Origin: Chloracidobacterium sp. CP2_5A
GTDB taxonomy: Bacteria > Acidobacteriota > Blastocatellia > Chloracidobacteriales > Chloracidobacteriaceae
NCBI GenBank assembly: GCA_002254845.1
Contig: NKPT01000016.1
Location: forward strand, 1-54,157
Direction: 5' to 3'
Length of the DNA: 54,157 bases
Shown: piece by piece, positions 1 to 8,955 of the stretch
Position numbering within the stretch: the first letter of the stretch is position 1
Layout: each line of letters opens with the position of its first letter
Program-made: the position numbers and the translations under genes
The notes under the pieces: model-generated
What the model saw: the letters and a program-made list of their open reading frames with translations, nothing else
Told to the model about the DNA's origin: nothing
The model's database searches: none

Positions 1-6
1 CATTTA

Positions 7-48
7 CGCTTTATGCGCTTTATGCGCTTTATGCGCTTTATGCGCTTT
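7..48. repeat. 9-bp tandem repeat
   Basis: The 9-bp unit CGCTTTATG occurs four times head to tail at 7-42, followed by a partial copy to 48. Read on the minus strand it encodes a His-Lys-Ala run, but no gene could be supported there. A second short duplication (TATGGCACGCT repeated about 20 bp apart) lies at 111-145. The first 220 bases otherwise hold only the ribosome-binding site of the next gene. Confidence 0.8.
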
Positions 49-220
49 CGCCTGTTGAACGGTTGACGGACGAACGGCAATTGGCAAAGCTACCGCTGGC
101 GTCTGTTTGTTATGGCACGCTACCGTGGTTATGGCACGCTGCCGACCGGCGCGCCACTGGTTTCGCATCCCGAGTGACGGCTGGTTGCCGCCGTCGAGCC
201 GCAAGCTGTGGAGTGGGGCA

Positions 221-1453
221 ATGAATCTCTACGAATATGAAGGCAAGTCGCTTTTTAAGAAGTACGGCATCCGCGTGCCGGAAGGCATCTTTATCAACGC
301 TCCGCAAAACGCCGGCAACATCGAGGCCTTTGTTGAGGAAGTCGGCGAAGTCGCCGTCAAGGCGCAGGTGCTCTCCGGCAAGCGCGGCAAGGCTGGCGGC
401 GTTCGCTTCTGCAAAACCGCCGAAGGCACGGAGCTGGCCGTCGAGTTACTCTTGCATGCGACGATTCACGGCTCGGAGTCGGTCGGGGTGCTGGTCGAGC
501 AGCGCCTGGCGATTGTCGGGGAATACTACCTTTCGCTGACCTTTGACGGCTGGCACCGCGCGCCAGTGGCAATTTTGAGCCAGCAGGGCGGCATGGAAGT
601 CGAGGAGCTAACGCAGCGCCATCCTGAAAAAACTGTCATTCGCCCAATTGACTCAATCTTCGGGCTGCCGGAGTGGAAGGCGCGCGAAATCGCGGCGGAA
701 GCCGGTTTCCGCGAGGAGCGCATGCGTAAAATGGCGGACCTGATGGTGCGCGCCTACCGCTGCTTCCGTGAAAATGACATCCGGCTGCTTGAAATCAACC
801 CCGTCATCGAAACCCCCAAGGGTAACTTCTTCGCGGCGGATGCCGTGGTCATTCTCGATGACGACGCCATGACGCGCCATCGCGACTTCAACTATCCGCC
901 GCGCGGCGGGCTAGGGCGGCCGCTGACCGAGCGCGAGCTTCAGGCAAAGCTCATTGATCAAAACGACTACCGCGGCGTGGCCGGCAAATACATCGAGCTG
1001 GACGGCGACATCGCCATGATGAGCGCCGGCGGCGGCGGCTCGATTACGAACATGGACGCGCTCATCAGCTATGGCGGCCGCCCAGCCAACTACACTGAGT
1101 ACGGCGGCAACCCGCCGGCTGAAAAGGTGGAGAAACTGACGCGGGTCGTGCTGTCCAAGCCGGGACTGACCGCGTGCTGGCATGTCGGCGCCGTCGCCAA
1201 CAACACCCGCGTGGACATCACCATGGAAGGCTTTATCGCCGGACTGCGAGCGATTCGCCCGCCCTTCCCGATTGTCGTCCGGCGCGGCGGCCCCGCCTGG
1301 GAAGAAGCCCGCGCGGCGTTGGAGCGCGCGCGCGAGGAACTCCACTTGGATATGACGATTTTTGGACCCGAAATGCCCATGACCGAGAGCGCCAAAGTCG
1401 TCCTTCAGAAAAGCGAAGAGTACAAAAACAAGCTGCGCGGACTAAACTGCTAA
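221..1453 (+). CDS. Succinyl-CoA/citryl-CoA synthetase-type ligase, beta-like subunit (ATP-grasp)
   Basis: The 410-residue protein starts at ATG 221, seven bases after GGAG. Its N-terminus (NLYEYEGKSLFKKYGI) and the EINPV motif are the ATP-grasp half shared by succinyl-CoA synthetase beta (SucC) and ATP-citrate lyase. The C-terminal half differs from SucC. It carries AGGGGSITNMD, then GGxxxANYTEYGGNP, a VANNT segment, VVRRGGP and FGPEMPMT, which parallel the citrate-binding domain of ATP-citrate lyase and of citryl-CoA synthetase large subunits. SucC normally has a GGIVRCD-type loop there. The gene is 53 bases upstream of its alpha-like partner, so the two form a heterodimer operon. Most pipelines would call it sucC. 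The substrate (succinate, citrate or another acid) cannot be decided from sequence. Confidence 0.8.
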   Translation: MNLYEYEGKSLFKKYGIRVPEGIFINAPQNAGNIEAFVEEVGEVAVKAQVLSGKRGKAGGVRFCKTAEGTELAVELLLHATIHGSESVGVLVEQRLAIVGEYYLSLTFDGWHRAPVAILSQQGGMEVEELTQRHPEKTVIRPIDSIFGLPEWKAREIAAEAGFREERMRKMADLMVRAYRCFRENDIRLLEINPVIETPKGNFFAADAVVILDDDAMTRHRDFNYPPRGGLGRPLTERELQAKLIDQNDYRGVAGKYIELDGDIAMMSAGGGGSITNMDALISYGGRPANYTEYGGNPPAEKVEKLTRVVLSKPGLTACWHVGAVANNTRVDITMEGFIAGLRAIRPPFPIVVRRGGPAWEEARAALERAREELHLDMTIFGPEMPMTESAKVVLQKSEEYKNKLRGLNC

Positions 1454-1506
1454 CGGCTTCTGGCTGAGCTGCCGGCAAGTCAAGCATCCACGAGGGCGAG
1501 GCGCTT

Positions 1507-2421
1507 ATGGGGATTTTGGTTGACGAAAACACGCGGGTTGTCGTGCAGGGCATCACGGGCCGGGAAGGCTCGTTTGTCACCAAAGAAATGCTGCGCTACG
1601 GCACAAAGGTGCTGGCCGGCGTCACGCCGGGCAAAGGCGGCGAGGTCGTCCACGGCGTGCCGGTTTACGATACGCTAAAGCAAGCGCTGGCGGCCCATCC
1701 AACCATTAATGCGTCGCTGGTGTATGTCCCGCCGCTTTCCGCCAAGGACGCGGCTATCGAGGCCATCAGCAACGGGATTCGGCTGGTGAATATCATTACC
1801 GAGCGCGTTCCCATTCACGACACGTCCGACCTGTATTCTTATGCGGTCAGCAAGGGCGCGCGCGTCGTCGGCCCAACCTCGGTCGGCATTCTGACGCCGG
1901 GCAAGTGCAAGCTCGGCCCGATTGGCGGCACGAACCCGGATTTTCAGTTCAAGCCCGGGAGAATTGGAATTGTGAGCAAGTCCGGCTCCATGACGAGCGA
2001 AACGGCCTGGGTTCTGTGCCAGGCCGGGTTCGGCATCAGCACCGCGTTGAGCGTGGGCGGCGACGTGATTGCCTGCTCGACCTTTGCCGATTTACTGCCG
2101 CTTTTTGAGGCTGATCCGGATACGGACGCCGTCGTGATGTTTGGCGAGCCGGGCGGCGTTTATGAGGAGCAGGCGGCTAAGCTGGTCAAGGAAGGCGGCT
2201 TTACCAAGCCGCTCATCGCCTTCATCGCCGGAAAATTCGCCGACGCCATGCCGTCCGGCATTACCTTCGGGCATGCCGGGGCTATTATGGAGCGCGGCAT
2301 GGGCAGCCCGCTTCAGAAGGTTGAGGCGCTGCGGGCGGCCGGGGTGCGCGTGGCGGATGTCCACCACGAAATTACGACGCTGACGGCGGAGGCGCTGGCC
2401 CAGCGCGCCGCTGCGGTGTGA
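1507..2421 (+). CDS. Succinyl-CoA/citryl-CoA synthetase-type ligase, alpha-like subunit
   Basis: A 304-residue CoA-binding subunit that partners the preceding gene. The start motif TRVVVQGITGREGSF and the VTPGKGG segment are the CoA-binding Rossmann region. GHAGAI near residue 256 contains the histidine that is phosphorylated in this superfamily, and GEPGG corresponds to the GEIGG power-helix motif. Where SucD usually reads GPNCPG, this protein reads VGPTSVGILTPGKCKLG. That is closer to the GPATVGG...FKIG stretch of ATP-citrate lyase, in line with the citrate-type motifs of its partner. It acts in the cytoplasm, forming or consuming an acyl-CoA with ATP. I infer a TCA-cycle role, but the exact substrate is open. 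Confidence 0.8.
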   Translation: MGILVDENTRVVVQGITGREGSFVTKEMLRYGTKVLAGVTPGKGGEVVHGVPVYDTLKQALAAHPTINASLVYVPPLSAKDAAIEAISNGIRLVNIITERVPIHDTSDLYSYAVSKGARVVGPTSVGILTPGKCKLGPIGGTNPDFQFKPGRIGIVSKSGSMTSETAWVLCQAGFGISTALSVGGDVIACSTFADLLPLFEADPDTDAVVMFGEPGGVYEEQAAKLVKEGGFTKPLIAFIAGKFADAMPSGITFGHAGAIMERGMGSPLQKVEALRAAGVRVADVHHEITTLTAEALAQRAAAV

Positions 2422-2555
2422 CCCGCGAGACGCGCCAGCTGGCGGTTGACGAGGCGGTTGCCAGTAATGGAAACCGCGTGTTATACGTGCTTTTTCCCAC
2501 CAAGCCGCCGACTGGCGAACGCGGCTCGCCAATATGATGATTGGGAGGCTCTCCT

Positions 2556-3341
2556 GTGAAAATTGCCGTTTGCATCAAGGCCGTACCGGAAACTGACACG
2601 CGCATCAAGATTGCCGCTGACGGCCGCTCGATTGACCGGACGGATGTCAAATTCATTATCAGCCCCTATGATGAGTTTGCGCTTGAGGAAGCCGTTCGAC
2701 TCAAGGAAGCCAAAGGCGGACAAGTCATCGCCCTGTCGCTTGGCGGCGATGAAGTTCCAAACCTCCTGCGCGAGGCGCTCGCGCGCGGCGCGGACGAAGC
2801 GATACACATTACCGCCGCTGGCATTGCGACCGACGACCCGCTCTGCGTCGGCAAGACGCTGGCTGCCGCCCTCAAATCCCTGACGCCAGATATTGTTTTC
2901 TTCGGCAAGCACGGCGTCGGCGGCGACAACCAGCAAGTTCATGCAATTGTCGCCGAGAAGCTCGGCTGGCCACAGGTGACAGTGGTCACTAAGCTTGAAG
3001 TTGGCGACGGCCGGTTGCGCGCCGAACGCGAGATTGAAGGCGGCATTGAAGTGGTCGAAACCGGACTCCCCGTTGTGATTGGCGCGCAAAAAGGTCTCAA
3101 CGAGCCACGCTACCCGAAGCTGCAAAGCATTATGCAGGCGAAGAAAAAGCCGCTGGCGACGAAGAGCTTCGCCGACTTTGGGCTGACAGCCGCCGAAGTC
3201 GGGCCCGAAGGGGCCGGCCTGGCGGTGATGGCGCTGCGCCTGCCGCCGCCGCGTCAGGCGGGACGCAAGCTCGCCGGCGATCCAGGACAGCAAGCCGCCG
3301 AGTTATTGTCCGCGTTACAAAATGAAGTCAAAGTTCTCTAA
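2556..3341 (+). CDS. etfB: Electron transfer flavoprotein beta subunit
   Basis: A 261-residue protein. The GTG at 2556 is taken as start because a strong GGGAGG box ends seven bases before it and the family N-terminus (KIAVCIKAVPET) begins right after. ETF beta, with ETF alpha, forms a soluble FAD/AMP heterodimer that passes electrons from acyl-CoA dehydrogenases to the quinone pool through ETF:quinone oxidoreductase. Typical features are the P-D-T/R pattern near the start, ALEEAVRLKE, and the GADEAIHIT segment. It is followed 139 bases later by etfA. The 134 bases before it hold no gene. Confidence 0.93.
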   Translation: MKIAVCIKAVPETDTRIKIAADGRSIDRTDVKFIISPYDEFALEEAVRLKEAKGGQVIALSLGGDEVPNLLREALARGADEAIHITAAGIATDDPLCVGKTLAAALKSLTPDIVFFGKHGVGGDNQQVHAIVAEKLGWPQVTVVTKLEVGDGRLRAEREIEGGIEVVETGLPVVIGAQKGLNEPRYPKLQSIMQAKKKPLATKSFADFGLTAAEVGPEGAGLAVMALRLPPPRQAGRKLAGDPGQQAAELLSALQNEVKVL

Positions 3342-3480
3342 ATAGAAGCATCTTCCGGACCAGGCTCGCGCGCGTCGGGCGGCGACTCACTGCGGCGGAC
3401 GCCTGACGCGGCGCGCCCCCCCGGTCCAAACGGCTGCGCCTCCGGCGAGATGACTGGCTTATCGAGGAGATTTTTAGGTT

Positions 3481-4464
3481 ATGGCGAATGGAGTTCTGGT
3501 TTTTGCCGAGCAACGCGACGGCGCGTTCAAGAAAGCGACCTATGAGGTCCTGTCTGAAGGGTTTCGCTTGGCGGAAAAGCTTGGCCAGCCGCTGAGCGCC
3601 GTCATTATCGGCTCCGGCATCGGGCATTTGGCTGACGAGGCAGCGCATTATGGCGCGAGCGCGGTTTATGTCGCTGACGCAGCGCCGCTGGCTAAGTATT
3701 CAACCGATGGCTACGCCAAGACCCTAGCTGAAGCTATTCAAGCCGCGCAGCCAAGCGTCGTTCTGGCGTCGGCGACGGCGATGGGCAAGGACTTGGCGCC
3801 GCGCGTGGCGGCGCGACTGGAGATTGGGCTGGCTTCGGATGTGGTGGAAACCCATGTCGAGAGCGGCGCGCTGACCGTCGTTCGTCCGGTTTACGCCGGC
3901 AAGGCGTTTGCGACAGTCGCCTTCCGGCGGGCGCCGGCGTTTGCCACGCTCCGTCCCAACGTCTTTCCGGCCGCGGCGCCCGATACCGGACGAACGGCTG
4001 AAATCAAATCCATCGGCGCGCCCATCGTGGACGCCCTGCAAGCCAAGGTGACGGACATCCTGGCTGCCGCCAAAGGCAAGATCGAGCTGACTGAGGCGAG
4101 TATCATTGTCTCTGGCGGGCGCGGCATCAAGGGACCGGAGAACTATTACCTGATTCAGAATCTGGCGGACGCCCTGGGCGGCGCGGCTGGCGCTTCGCGC
4201 GCCGTGGTGGATGCCGGCTGGGTGGATCACTCGCATCAAGTCGGTCAAACCGGCAAAACCGTCAGCCCGACGCTCTACATCGCCTGCGGCATTTCCGGCG
4301 CGATTCAGCACCTTGCCGGCATGTCGTCATCCAAGTTTATTGTCGCCATCAATAAGGATCCGGAAGCGCCGATTTTCAAAATCGCCGACTACGGGATTGT
4401 TGGCGACCTGTTCGAGGTGGTTCCCAAGCTGACGGAGCAGGTCAGAGCTATGCGCCAAAACTAG
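3481..4464 (+). CDS. etfA: Electron transfer flavoprotein alpha subunit
   Basis: A 327-residue protein starting at ATG 3481, ten bases after GAGGAGA. The N-terminal half (about 1-190) is the Rossmann-like domain shared with EtfB. The C-terminal half (about 200-325) is the FAD-binding ETF_alpha domain, with SGGRGIKGPENY, the VGQTGKTVSPTLYIACGISGAIQH segment and AINKDPEAPIFKIADYGIVGD that wrap the flavin. It pairs with the upstream EtfB. The GC-rich 139-base spacer between the two genes shows no obvious terminator, so co-transcription is likely. Confidence 0.95.
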   Translation: MANGVLVFAEQRDGAFKKATYEVLSEGFRLAEKLGQPLSAVIIGSGIGHLADEAAHYGASAVYVADAAPLAKYSTDGYAKTLAEAIQAAQPSVVLASATAMGKDLAPRVAARLEIGLASDVVETHVESGALTVVRPVYAGKAFATVAFRRAPAFATLRPNVFPAAAPDTGRTAEIKSIGAPIVDALQAKVTDILAAAKGKIELTEASIIVSGGRGIKGPENYYLIQNLADALGGAAGASRAVVDAGWVDHSHQVGQTGKTVSPTLYIACGISGAIQHLAGMSSSKFIVAINKDPEAPIFKIADYGIVGDLFEVVPKLTEQVRAMRQN

Positions 4465-4504
4465 CCTCGACCGAGCGACCCCATCAACAAAAGGCGAGAA
4501 GGTC

Positions 4505-5443
4505 ATGATTTGCCCAAATTGCGGGGCGCAAAATCGCGACGACGCCAAGTTCTGCAAAGCCTGTGGCACGCCATTCAAGCCGCTCCCGCCTGGCTCCGGA
4601 GATAGCTTGGCGACGGTAGCCGGCCCAACTTCAACGGAGACGAAATCATCCATGGCGATCGGCCTTGAAGCGGTCTTTCTTTCCGGGCTACGCAAGGGGG
4701 AGCGCGTCGCCATCACGACGTTTCCGGCAACGATTGGACGCGACCCCAACAGCACGCTCCCCCTTGCCCTCCAGGACCAGCTCGCCTCGACGCGTCATGC
4801 GCAAATTGCGCGCGAGGGAAGCGACTACTTGCTCAGGGATGTTGGCAGTAGCAACGGCACCTATCACAATGGGCACCGCGTCACCGAGGTGCGCCTCAAG
4901 CACGAGGACATCATTGAGTTTGGCGTCGGCGGTCCAAAGATTCGCTTTGACTTCATTCGAGCGGAGGCTAAGCCGTCAGCCACGGCGGCAGGTCGCTTTG
5001 AGGACGCTACGCCGCCCCCGCCGCCCGCCCTGCTGCCAAAGCCGCTTGACGTGACGATCTCGCGAAAACCCGCGGCATCAAGCGATGTGGTCCCGCCGGC
5101 GGTTTCGCCGGACATTGAGACGGTCATAGGGAGCAGCGCGCCGGTTGCGTCGGCTGCGCCGCCGCCCCCGCTGCTTCCGCCGTTACCGCCCCTTCCGCCG
5201 CCGCCCGCGCCATTTGATCCAAGCACTGCCGTGCAGGAATCTTATGCGCCGCCGCCGGGCGGGATGCCGCCTGCGCCCTATGACGCCCCGGCGAGCGTAT
5301 CGCCATCTGTCATGCCATCCGCGCCGCCCGAAGCCGCCGGCAACAAGTCGAGACTGATCCTATTCATCGCGATTGGCGTCGTCGGCTTGCTGGTTTTGCT
5401 GTTCGTGGCCGCGGTCGCCGCATACCTCATCTTGCTGCGATGA
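4505..5443 (+). CDS. Zinc-ribbon and FHA-domain protein with C-terminal membrane anchor
   Basis: A 312-residue protein in four parts. Residues 1-22 are a zinc ribbon (C3, C6, C17, C20). Residues 55-150 are an FHA phosphothreonine-binding domain with the signature positions GRD 78-80, the S95-x-x-H98 pair and SSNGT 115-119. Residues 155-280 are a proline/alanine-rich linker. Residues 284-311 are one hydrophobic helix. FHA domains read out Ser/Thr kinase signalling, and a membrane Ser/Thr kinase with its own zinc ribbon is encoded at 45.6-48.5 kb. Any link between them is inference. Its stop overlaps the next start (ATGA at 5440-5443), so translation of the downstream glycosyltransferase is probably coupled to it. 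A GGCGAGAAGG stretch precedes the start. Confidence 0.88.
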   Translation: MICPNCGAQNRDDAKFCKACGTPFKPLPPGSGDSLATVAGPTSTETKSSMAIGLEAVFLSGLRKGERVAITTFPATIGRDPNSTLPLALQDQLASTRHAQIAREGSDYLLRDVGSSNGTYHNGHRVTEVRLKHEDIIEFGVGGPKIRFDFIRAEAKPSATAAGRFEDATPPPPPALLPKPLDVTISRKPAASSDVVPPAVSPDIETVIGSSAPVASAAPPPPLLPPLPPLPPPPAPFDPSTAVQESYAPPPGGMPPAPYDAPASVSPSVMPSAPPEAAGNKSRLILFIAIGVVGLLVLLFVAAVAAYLILLR

Positions 5444-6633
5444 AGGGACGAGCCATCCTCTGCTTCGGCGGAGAAGACTGGTGGTATCATCATCCCCACG
5501 CTAACAACCACTTGATGAAACGCTTTGCGAGCGACAACCAAGTGGTGTTCGTCAACTCGATTTCCATGGGGTTGCCGGGTCCGGGCAGCCCCGAATTCCT
5601 TACCAAAATCCGTCGCAAGCTACGGAGCTACGCCAAGTATCTTCGTCGGACGCCGGAAGGCATCTGGGTTGTCACGCCCATTCTGTCCCCGTTTTTCTCA
5701 AATCCCGTCTGGCGGCGCATCAACCGCTGGCTGCTGATCGGCCAACTGCGGCTGCTTCTGCGCCAGCTTCGCATTGAAAACCCCATCTTGTGGATCGCCA
5801 TTCCGACGGCGCGCGACATGGTGGGTCAGTTCAACGAATCTCTGGTTGCGTATCACGTTTCGGATAAATATGATGCCAACCCGGTGGATACGGGCGGCAA
5901 GGTCGCCTTCATTCGCCAGCTTCACGAAGAACTCATTACGGCCGCCGACCTTGTTTTCTACCACGGGCGTCAGCTCTTGGCTGACGCTGAGCGTGGACGC
6001 GAGAAGTCGGTCTTGCTCGAGCAAGCGGTTGATTTCGAGCATTTTGCAACGGCCCGGCAGGGCGTGTGGGCGTGTCCCCCTCCCCTCGCTCCCATCAAGC
6101 GCCGTGGAAAGCCAATTCTTGGCTTCTTCGGGGCGATTGAGCGATGGCAGATAGACCAATCGCTCATTGAGCATGTAAGCCTCCGCCGCCCGGATTGGCA
6201 GTTTGTTTTCATTGGAAACAAAACCGCGCCGCTCCAGGTTGAGGCATTACCCAATGTTCACTTCATTCCGGCGCAGCCCTACGCTGAGCTTCCAGCCTTT
6301 GCGGCGCAGTTTGATGTCTGCATCGTTCCCAAGGATGCAACCCATGACATTGTCAAATACACCAGCGCCACCAAAGTCAGGGAGTATTTAGCCACGGGCA
6401 AGCCAGTGGTTATCGTCCCCATTCCAGAGTTCGAGCCGATGGCGGATGTCGTCCGCATAGCGCGAACGCCGGATGATTTTATTCATCAGGTCGAGGCTTG
6501 CCTGACAACCGATACCGAGGCTGACGCCGATCGTCGCCAAATGGCCGTGCGCGACAAAACCTGGGATGCCCGCTTCAGCGAGGTGGCTGAGCTTCTTGAG
6601 CGTCAGCTCAGCGAGCGCAGCCGGACTGTTTGA
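5440..6633 (+). CDS. Glycosyltransferase, GT4/group 1 type
   Basis: A 397-residue cytoplasmic glycosyltransferase with a two-Rossmann GT-B layout. The N-terminal half opens with ILCFGGEDWWYHHPHANNHL, and the C-terminal half has GFFGAIERWQ, then the acceptor-domain pattern KYTSATKVREYLATGKPVV, typical of the nucleotide-sugar-binding region of this family. The family moves a sugar to a lipid or glycan acceptor, often for envelope polysaccharide. The sugar and acceptor are unknown. It overlaps the FHA gene by four bases. The next 279 bases (6634-6912) contain a small bulged hairpin near 6674-6697 (GCCTG-TCG-CAGGC) and the leader of the sigma-factor gene, and no ORF I can support. Confidence 0.82.
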   Translation: MKGRAILCFGGEDWWYHHPHANNHLMKRFASDNQVVFVNSISMGLPGPGSPEFLTKIRRKLRSYAKYLRRTPEGIWVVTPILSPFFSNPVWRRINRWLLIGQLRLLLRQLRIENPILWIAIPTARDMVGQFNESLVAYHVSDKYDANPVDTGGKVAFIRQLHEELITAADLVFYHGRQLLADAERGREKSVLLEQAVDFEHFATARQGVWACPPPLAPIKRRGKPILGFFGAIERWQIDQSLIEHVSLRRPDWQFVFIGNKTAPLQVEALPNVHFIPAQPYAELPAFAAQFDVCIVPKDATHDIVKYTSATKVREYLATGKPVVIVPIPEFEPMADVVRIARTPDDFIHQVEACLTTDTEADADRRQMAVRDKTWDARFSEVAELLERQLSERSRTV

Positions 6634-6912
6634 TCAGTCGCGCGCATACGGATAACGCGCGGCAAATCGGGTTTACGCCTGTCGCAGGCAAGCGTACGAT
6701 AACGCACATTGCGTTCCTCCATAAAAACCAGCTTTTCGTTGGCAGCGGGGTTGGGAAGCGCTCAGACCGATACATCCATCGTTAGCGAGATAAGCCACCA
6801 CATTCATCGGCAAGTCGCACTGCCTGGGTCAGTGTCCGAGTGGCGCGGCTAGCCACGAGTTCAGCTACGAGTCATCCTGTCTACGCGGCGTTTTTCTGGA
6901 GATTTGACATTG

Positions 6913-8439
6913 ATGAACCAAAATGCGATGCGCTACGAGATTGACCCAAGCGAGGAGGCGTTTTCTTCCGCAGAAGAGGAGCGCCCGACGGGCGAGACAA
7001 CCGATGACGATGCGAGCGATACCATTTCGGTTTACCTCAAATCGCTTTCTCACACGACGCTGCTGACCCGGCAAGAAGAAACGCTGGTCGCCCGCGAAAT
7101 GGAACGCTACGAGCGGCGCGCCACGCGCTTGTTGTCGCGGGCGCTCCCAGTCGCCGCTTACGTCGTTCAGCTTGCCCAAAGGTTACAGGCGGAGGGTCTT
7201 CGGCTGTCGGATTTGCTGGTTGCCTCGCGCGGCGAGGAGGAAGCCGAGGGAGAGCGCTGCGAAGCGCCGCTCAAGCCGGACATGGATGAGCGGCAAGAGC
7301 GCGCGCTCTGCGAGAAATTCGCGGCGATTGAGGCCGCGCATGCCGGCATTCGCGCCATGGCGGCCCAGCCGGGTTATAACCATGCCAGCCGCAACCTTGA
7401 GGTACGGCGACTGCGCGTCCAAATCGGGCGCATCCTCTACAAGCTGCCGTTCAACAAAACCATTCGGCGGCGGACTGAAATCGCCTGGGGCAACGTCGTG
7501 GATGACGCCCTAACGCTCAAGGCTGAACGGGCGCGACTTGAATATCGGCTTAAGGATAAGACGTTGGATTTGGCTACGACGCGGCTACTCAAGCGCCAGC
7601 TCAAGTCCGTCCGAGCGCGGATTCACGCGCTGGAATGCGATAGCGCGCTGCCGCTGGACGCCATCATCGCCAACTGGAAGCGTTTTGCCGAGACGAAACA
7701 ACAATTCGAGTCCTACAAGCTTCGCATGATCGAGTCCAACCTGAAGCTTGTCGTCTTTATCGGACGCGACTTCATGGGACGCGGGCTTGCGATGGAAGAC
7801 CTTATCCAGGAAGGCAACATTGGGCTGATCCGAGCGGTTGAGAAGTTTGACTGGCGGCGCGGCATCAAGTTCTCAACCTATGCCGTATGGTGGATTAAGC
7901 AATCCATTCAGCTCGCCATTGCCAATCAGTCCCGCACGATTCGCTTGCCGACATATATGGTGGACCGCGTCAATCGCGTCCGCCGCGTCCTGCGTCAGAT
8001 GACGACCAGCGGCGCGGAAGACCCTACCCCGGAAGAGATCGCTCCGCTGGTCGGGCTGAGTCCGGATGATGTGCGCCAAGTGCTCAGTGTCGTCGCCGAG
8101 CCGGTGTCGCTTGAAACGCCTACGGTCGACGACGACGGGGAGCATTCGCTGGGCGACTTGCTGCCCGACCACAACACTCACGATCCGCTGCGCGAGTCGA
8201 TGACCACTGAGATGGCGCAGAACCTGCGCGAAGCCCTGAGCCGACTTTCCAGCCGCGAGTCGGAAGTGCTCATGCTGCGGTTTGGTCTGATGCCGGACGG
8301 GCGCGAGTGGACGCTGGAGGAAATCGGCGCGCATTTCCAGTTGACCCGCGAGCGCATCCGCCAGATTGAAATGCGCGCGCTGGCGAAACTTAGCCACCCT
8401 AGCCGCAGCCGCAAGCTTCGGGACGCTCTGCGGTTCTGA
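6913..8439 (+). CDS. rpoD: RNA polymerase sigma-70 family factor, RpoD/SigA type
   Basis: A 508-residue primary-type sigma factor. ATG 6913 is preferred over nearby TTG codons because GGAG lies 11 bases upstream. There is no classical region 1.1: a short acidic N-terminus leads straight into region 1.2 (DTISVYLKSLSHTTLLTRQEE, about 35-55). A long charged insert corresponding to the non-conserved region follows. Region 2 is strongly conserved (LIQEGNIGLIRAVEKFDWRRG, FSTYAVWWIKQ, then the -10-recognising TIRLPTYMVDRVNRV). Region 4.2 ends in the -35-reading helix EIGAHFQLTRERIRQIE. It directs RNA polymerase to promoters. The non-conserved insert argues for a group 1 or group 2 factor. Another rpoD elsewhere cannot be excluded. 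Confidence 0.88.
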   Translation: MNQNAMRYEIDPSEEAFSSAEEERPTGETTDDDASDTISVYLKSLSHTTLLTRQEETLVAREMERYERRATRLLSRALPVAAYVVQLAQRLQAEGLRLSDLLVASRGEEEAEGERCEAPLKPDMDERQERALCEKFAAIEAAHAGIRAMAAQPGYNHASRNLEVRRLRVQIGRILYKLPFNKTIRRRTEIAWGNVVDDALTLKAERARLEYRLKDKTLDLATTRLLKRQLKSVRARIHALECDSALPLDAIIANWKRFAETKQQFESYKLRMIESNLKLVVFIGRDFMGRGLAMEDLIQEGNIGLIRAVEKFDWRRGIKFSTYAVWWIKQSIQLAIANQSRTIRLPTYMVDRVNRVRRVLRQMTTSGAEDPTPEEIAPLVGLSPDDVRQVLSVVAEPVSLETPTVDDDGEHSLGDLLPDHNTHDPLRESMTTEMAQNLREALSRLSSRESEVLMLRFGLMPDGREWTLEEIGAHFQLTRERIRQIEMRALAKLSHPSRSRKLRDALRF

Positions 8440-8450
8440 AAGGCCGCGCG

Positions 8451-8783
8451 ATGTTGACGCTTAACGACTATCAGCAAGCGGCCGGACGCACGGCCGCCTA
8501 CCCGAATCGCGGCAACAACCTTGTTTACCCGGTTTTGGGTCTCGCGAGCGAAGCCGGCGAGGTGGCCGGCAAACTCAAGAAAATCATCCGCGACGCCGAC
8601 GGAAAGCTCTCCAACGAGCAGCGGGAGCGACTACTCGCCGAGGTGGGCGATGTGTTGTGGTACGTTGCCGCCGTCTGCGCCGAGCTTGACGCTTCGCTCG
8701 AATCTGTCGCCCGCGCCAATCTGGAGAAGCTCGCCTCGCGCGCCGAGCGACAAGCCATTGGCGGCGACGGGGACGAGCGGTAA
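8451..8783 (+). CDS. MazG-like nucleoside triphosphate pyrophosphohydrolase
   Basis: A 110-residue all-alpha NTP pyrophosphohydrolase of the MazG/MazG-like superfamily. The metal-binding acidic pattern is visible as EAGEVAGKLKK (about 36-46) and EVGDVLWYVA (about 65-74). Such enzymes hydrolyse non-canonical or damaged (d)NTPs to the monophosphate and pyrophosphate. It starts 11 bases after the sigma-factor stop and is probably co-transcribed with it. The 172 bases up to the convergent glpK contain nothing I can name. Confidence 0.85.
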   Translation: MLTLNDYQQAAGRTAAYPNRGNNLVYPVLGLASEAGEVAGKLKKIIRDADGKLSNEQRERLLAEVGDVLWYVAAVCAELDASLESVARANLEKLASRAERQAIGGDGDER

Positions 8784-8955
8784 TCGCTTGAGGTCAGCCC
8801 CCGCCGGCGCGCGTCAGGCGCGTCCGAATGCCCTGACTCAGCGCGTAGCGCCACGAGAAATTGCGCCAAATTGCGCCAGAGGCTGACGCCGCTCGACCTT
8901 CGGCGATGTCTCCGTAAGCCAAGCGCCCATGCGGCGGCGACGGCGACTTCGCCGC

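Noticed and set aside
4-204. Minus-strand 66-residue ORF ending in HKA repeats
   Set aside because: It is produced by the 9-bp repeat and the GC-rich leader of the ligase gene. No ribosome-binding site or recognisable protein.
2481-3293. Long minus-strand ORF (270 residues) opposite etfB
   Set aside because: Shadow of etfB in high-GC DNA. The plus-strand frame is a clear EtfB with a strong ribosome-binding site.
6634-6912. tRNA or other RNA gene in the gap before rpoD
   Set aside because: No cloverleaf or TTC-loop pattern. Only a small bulged hairpin.
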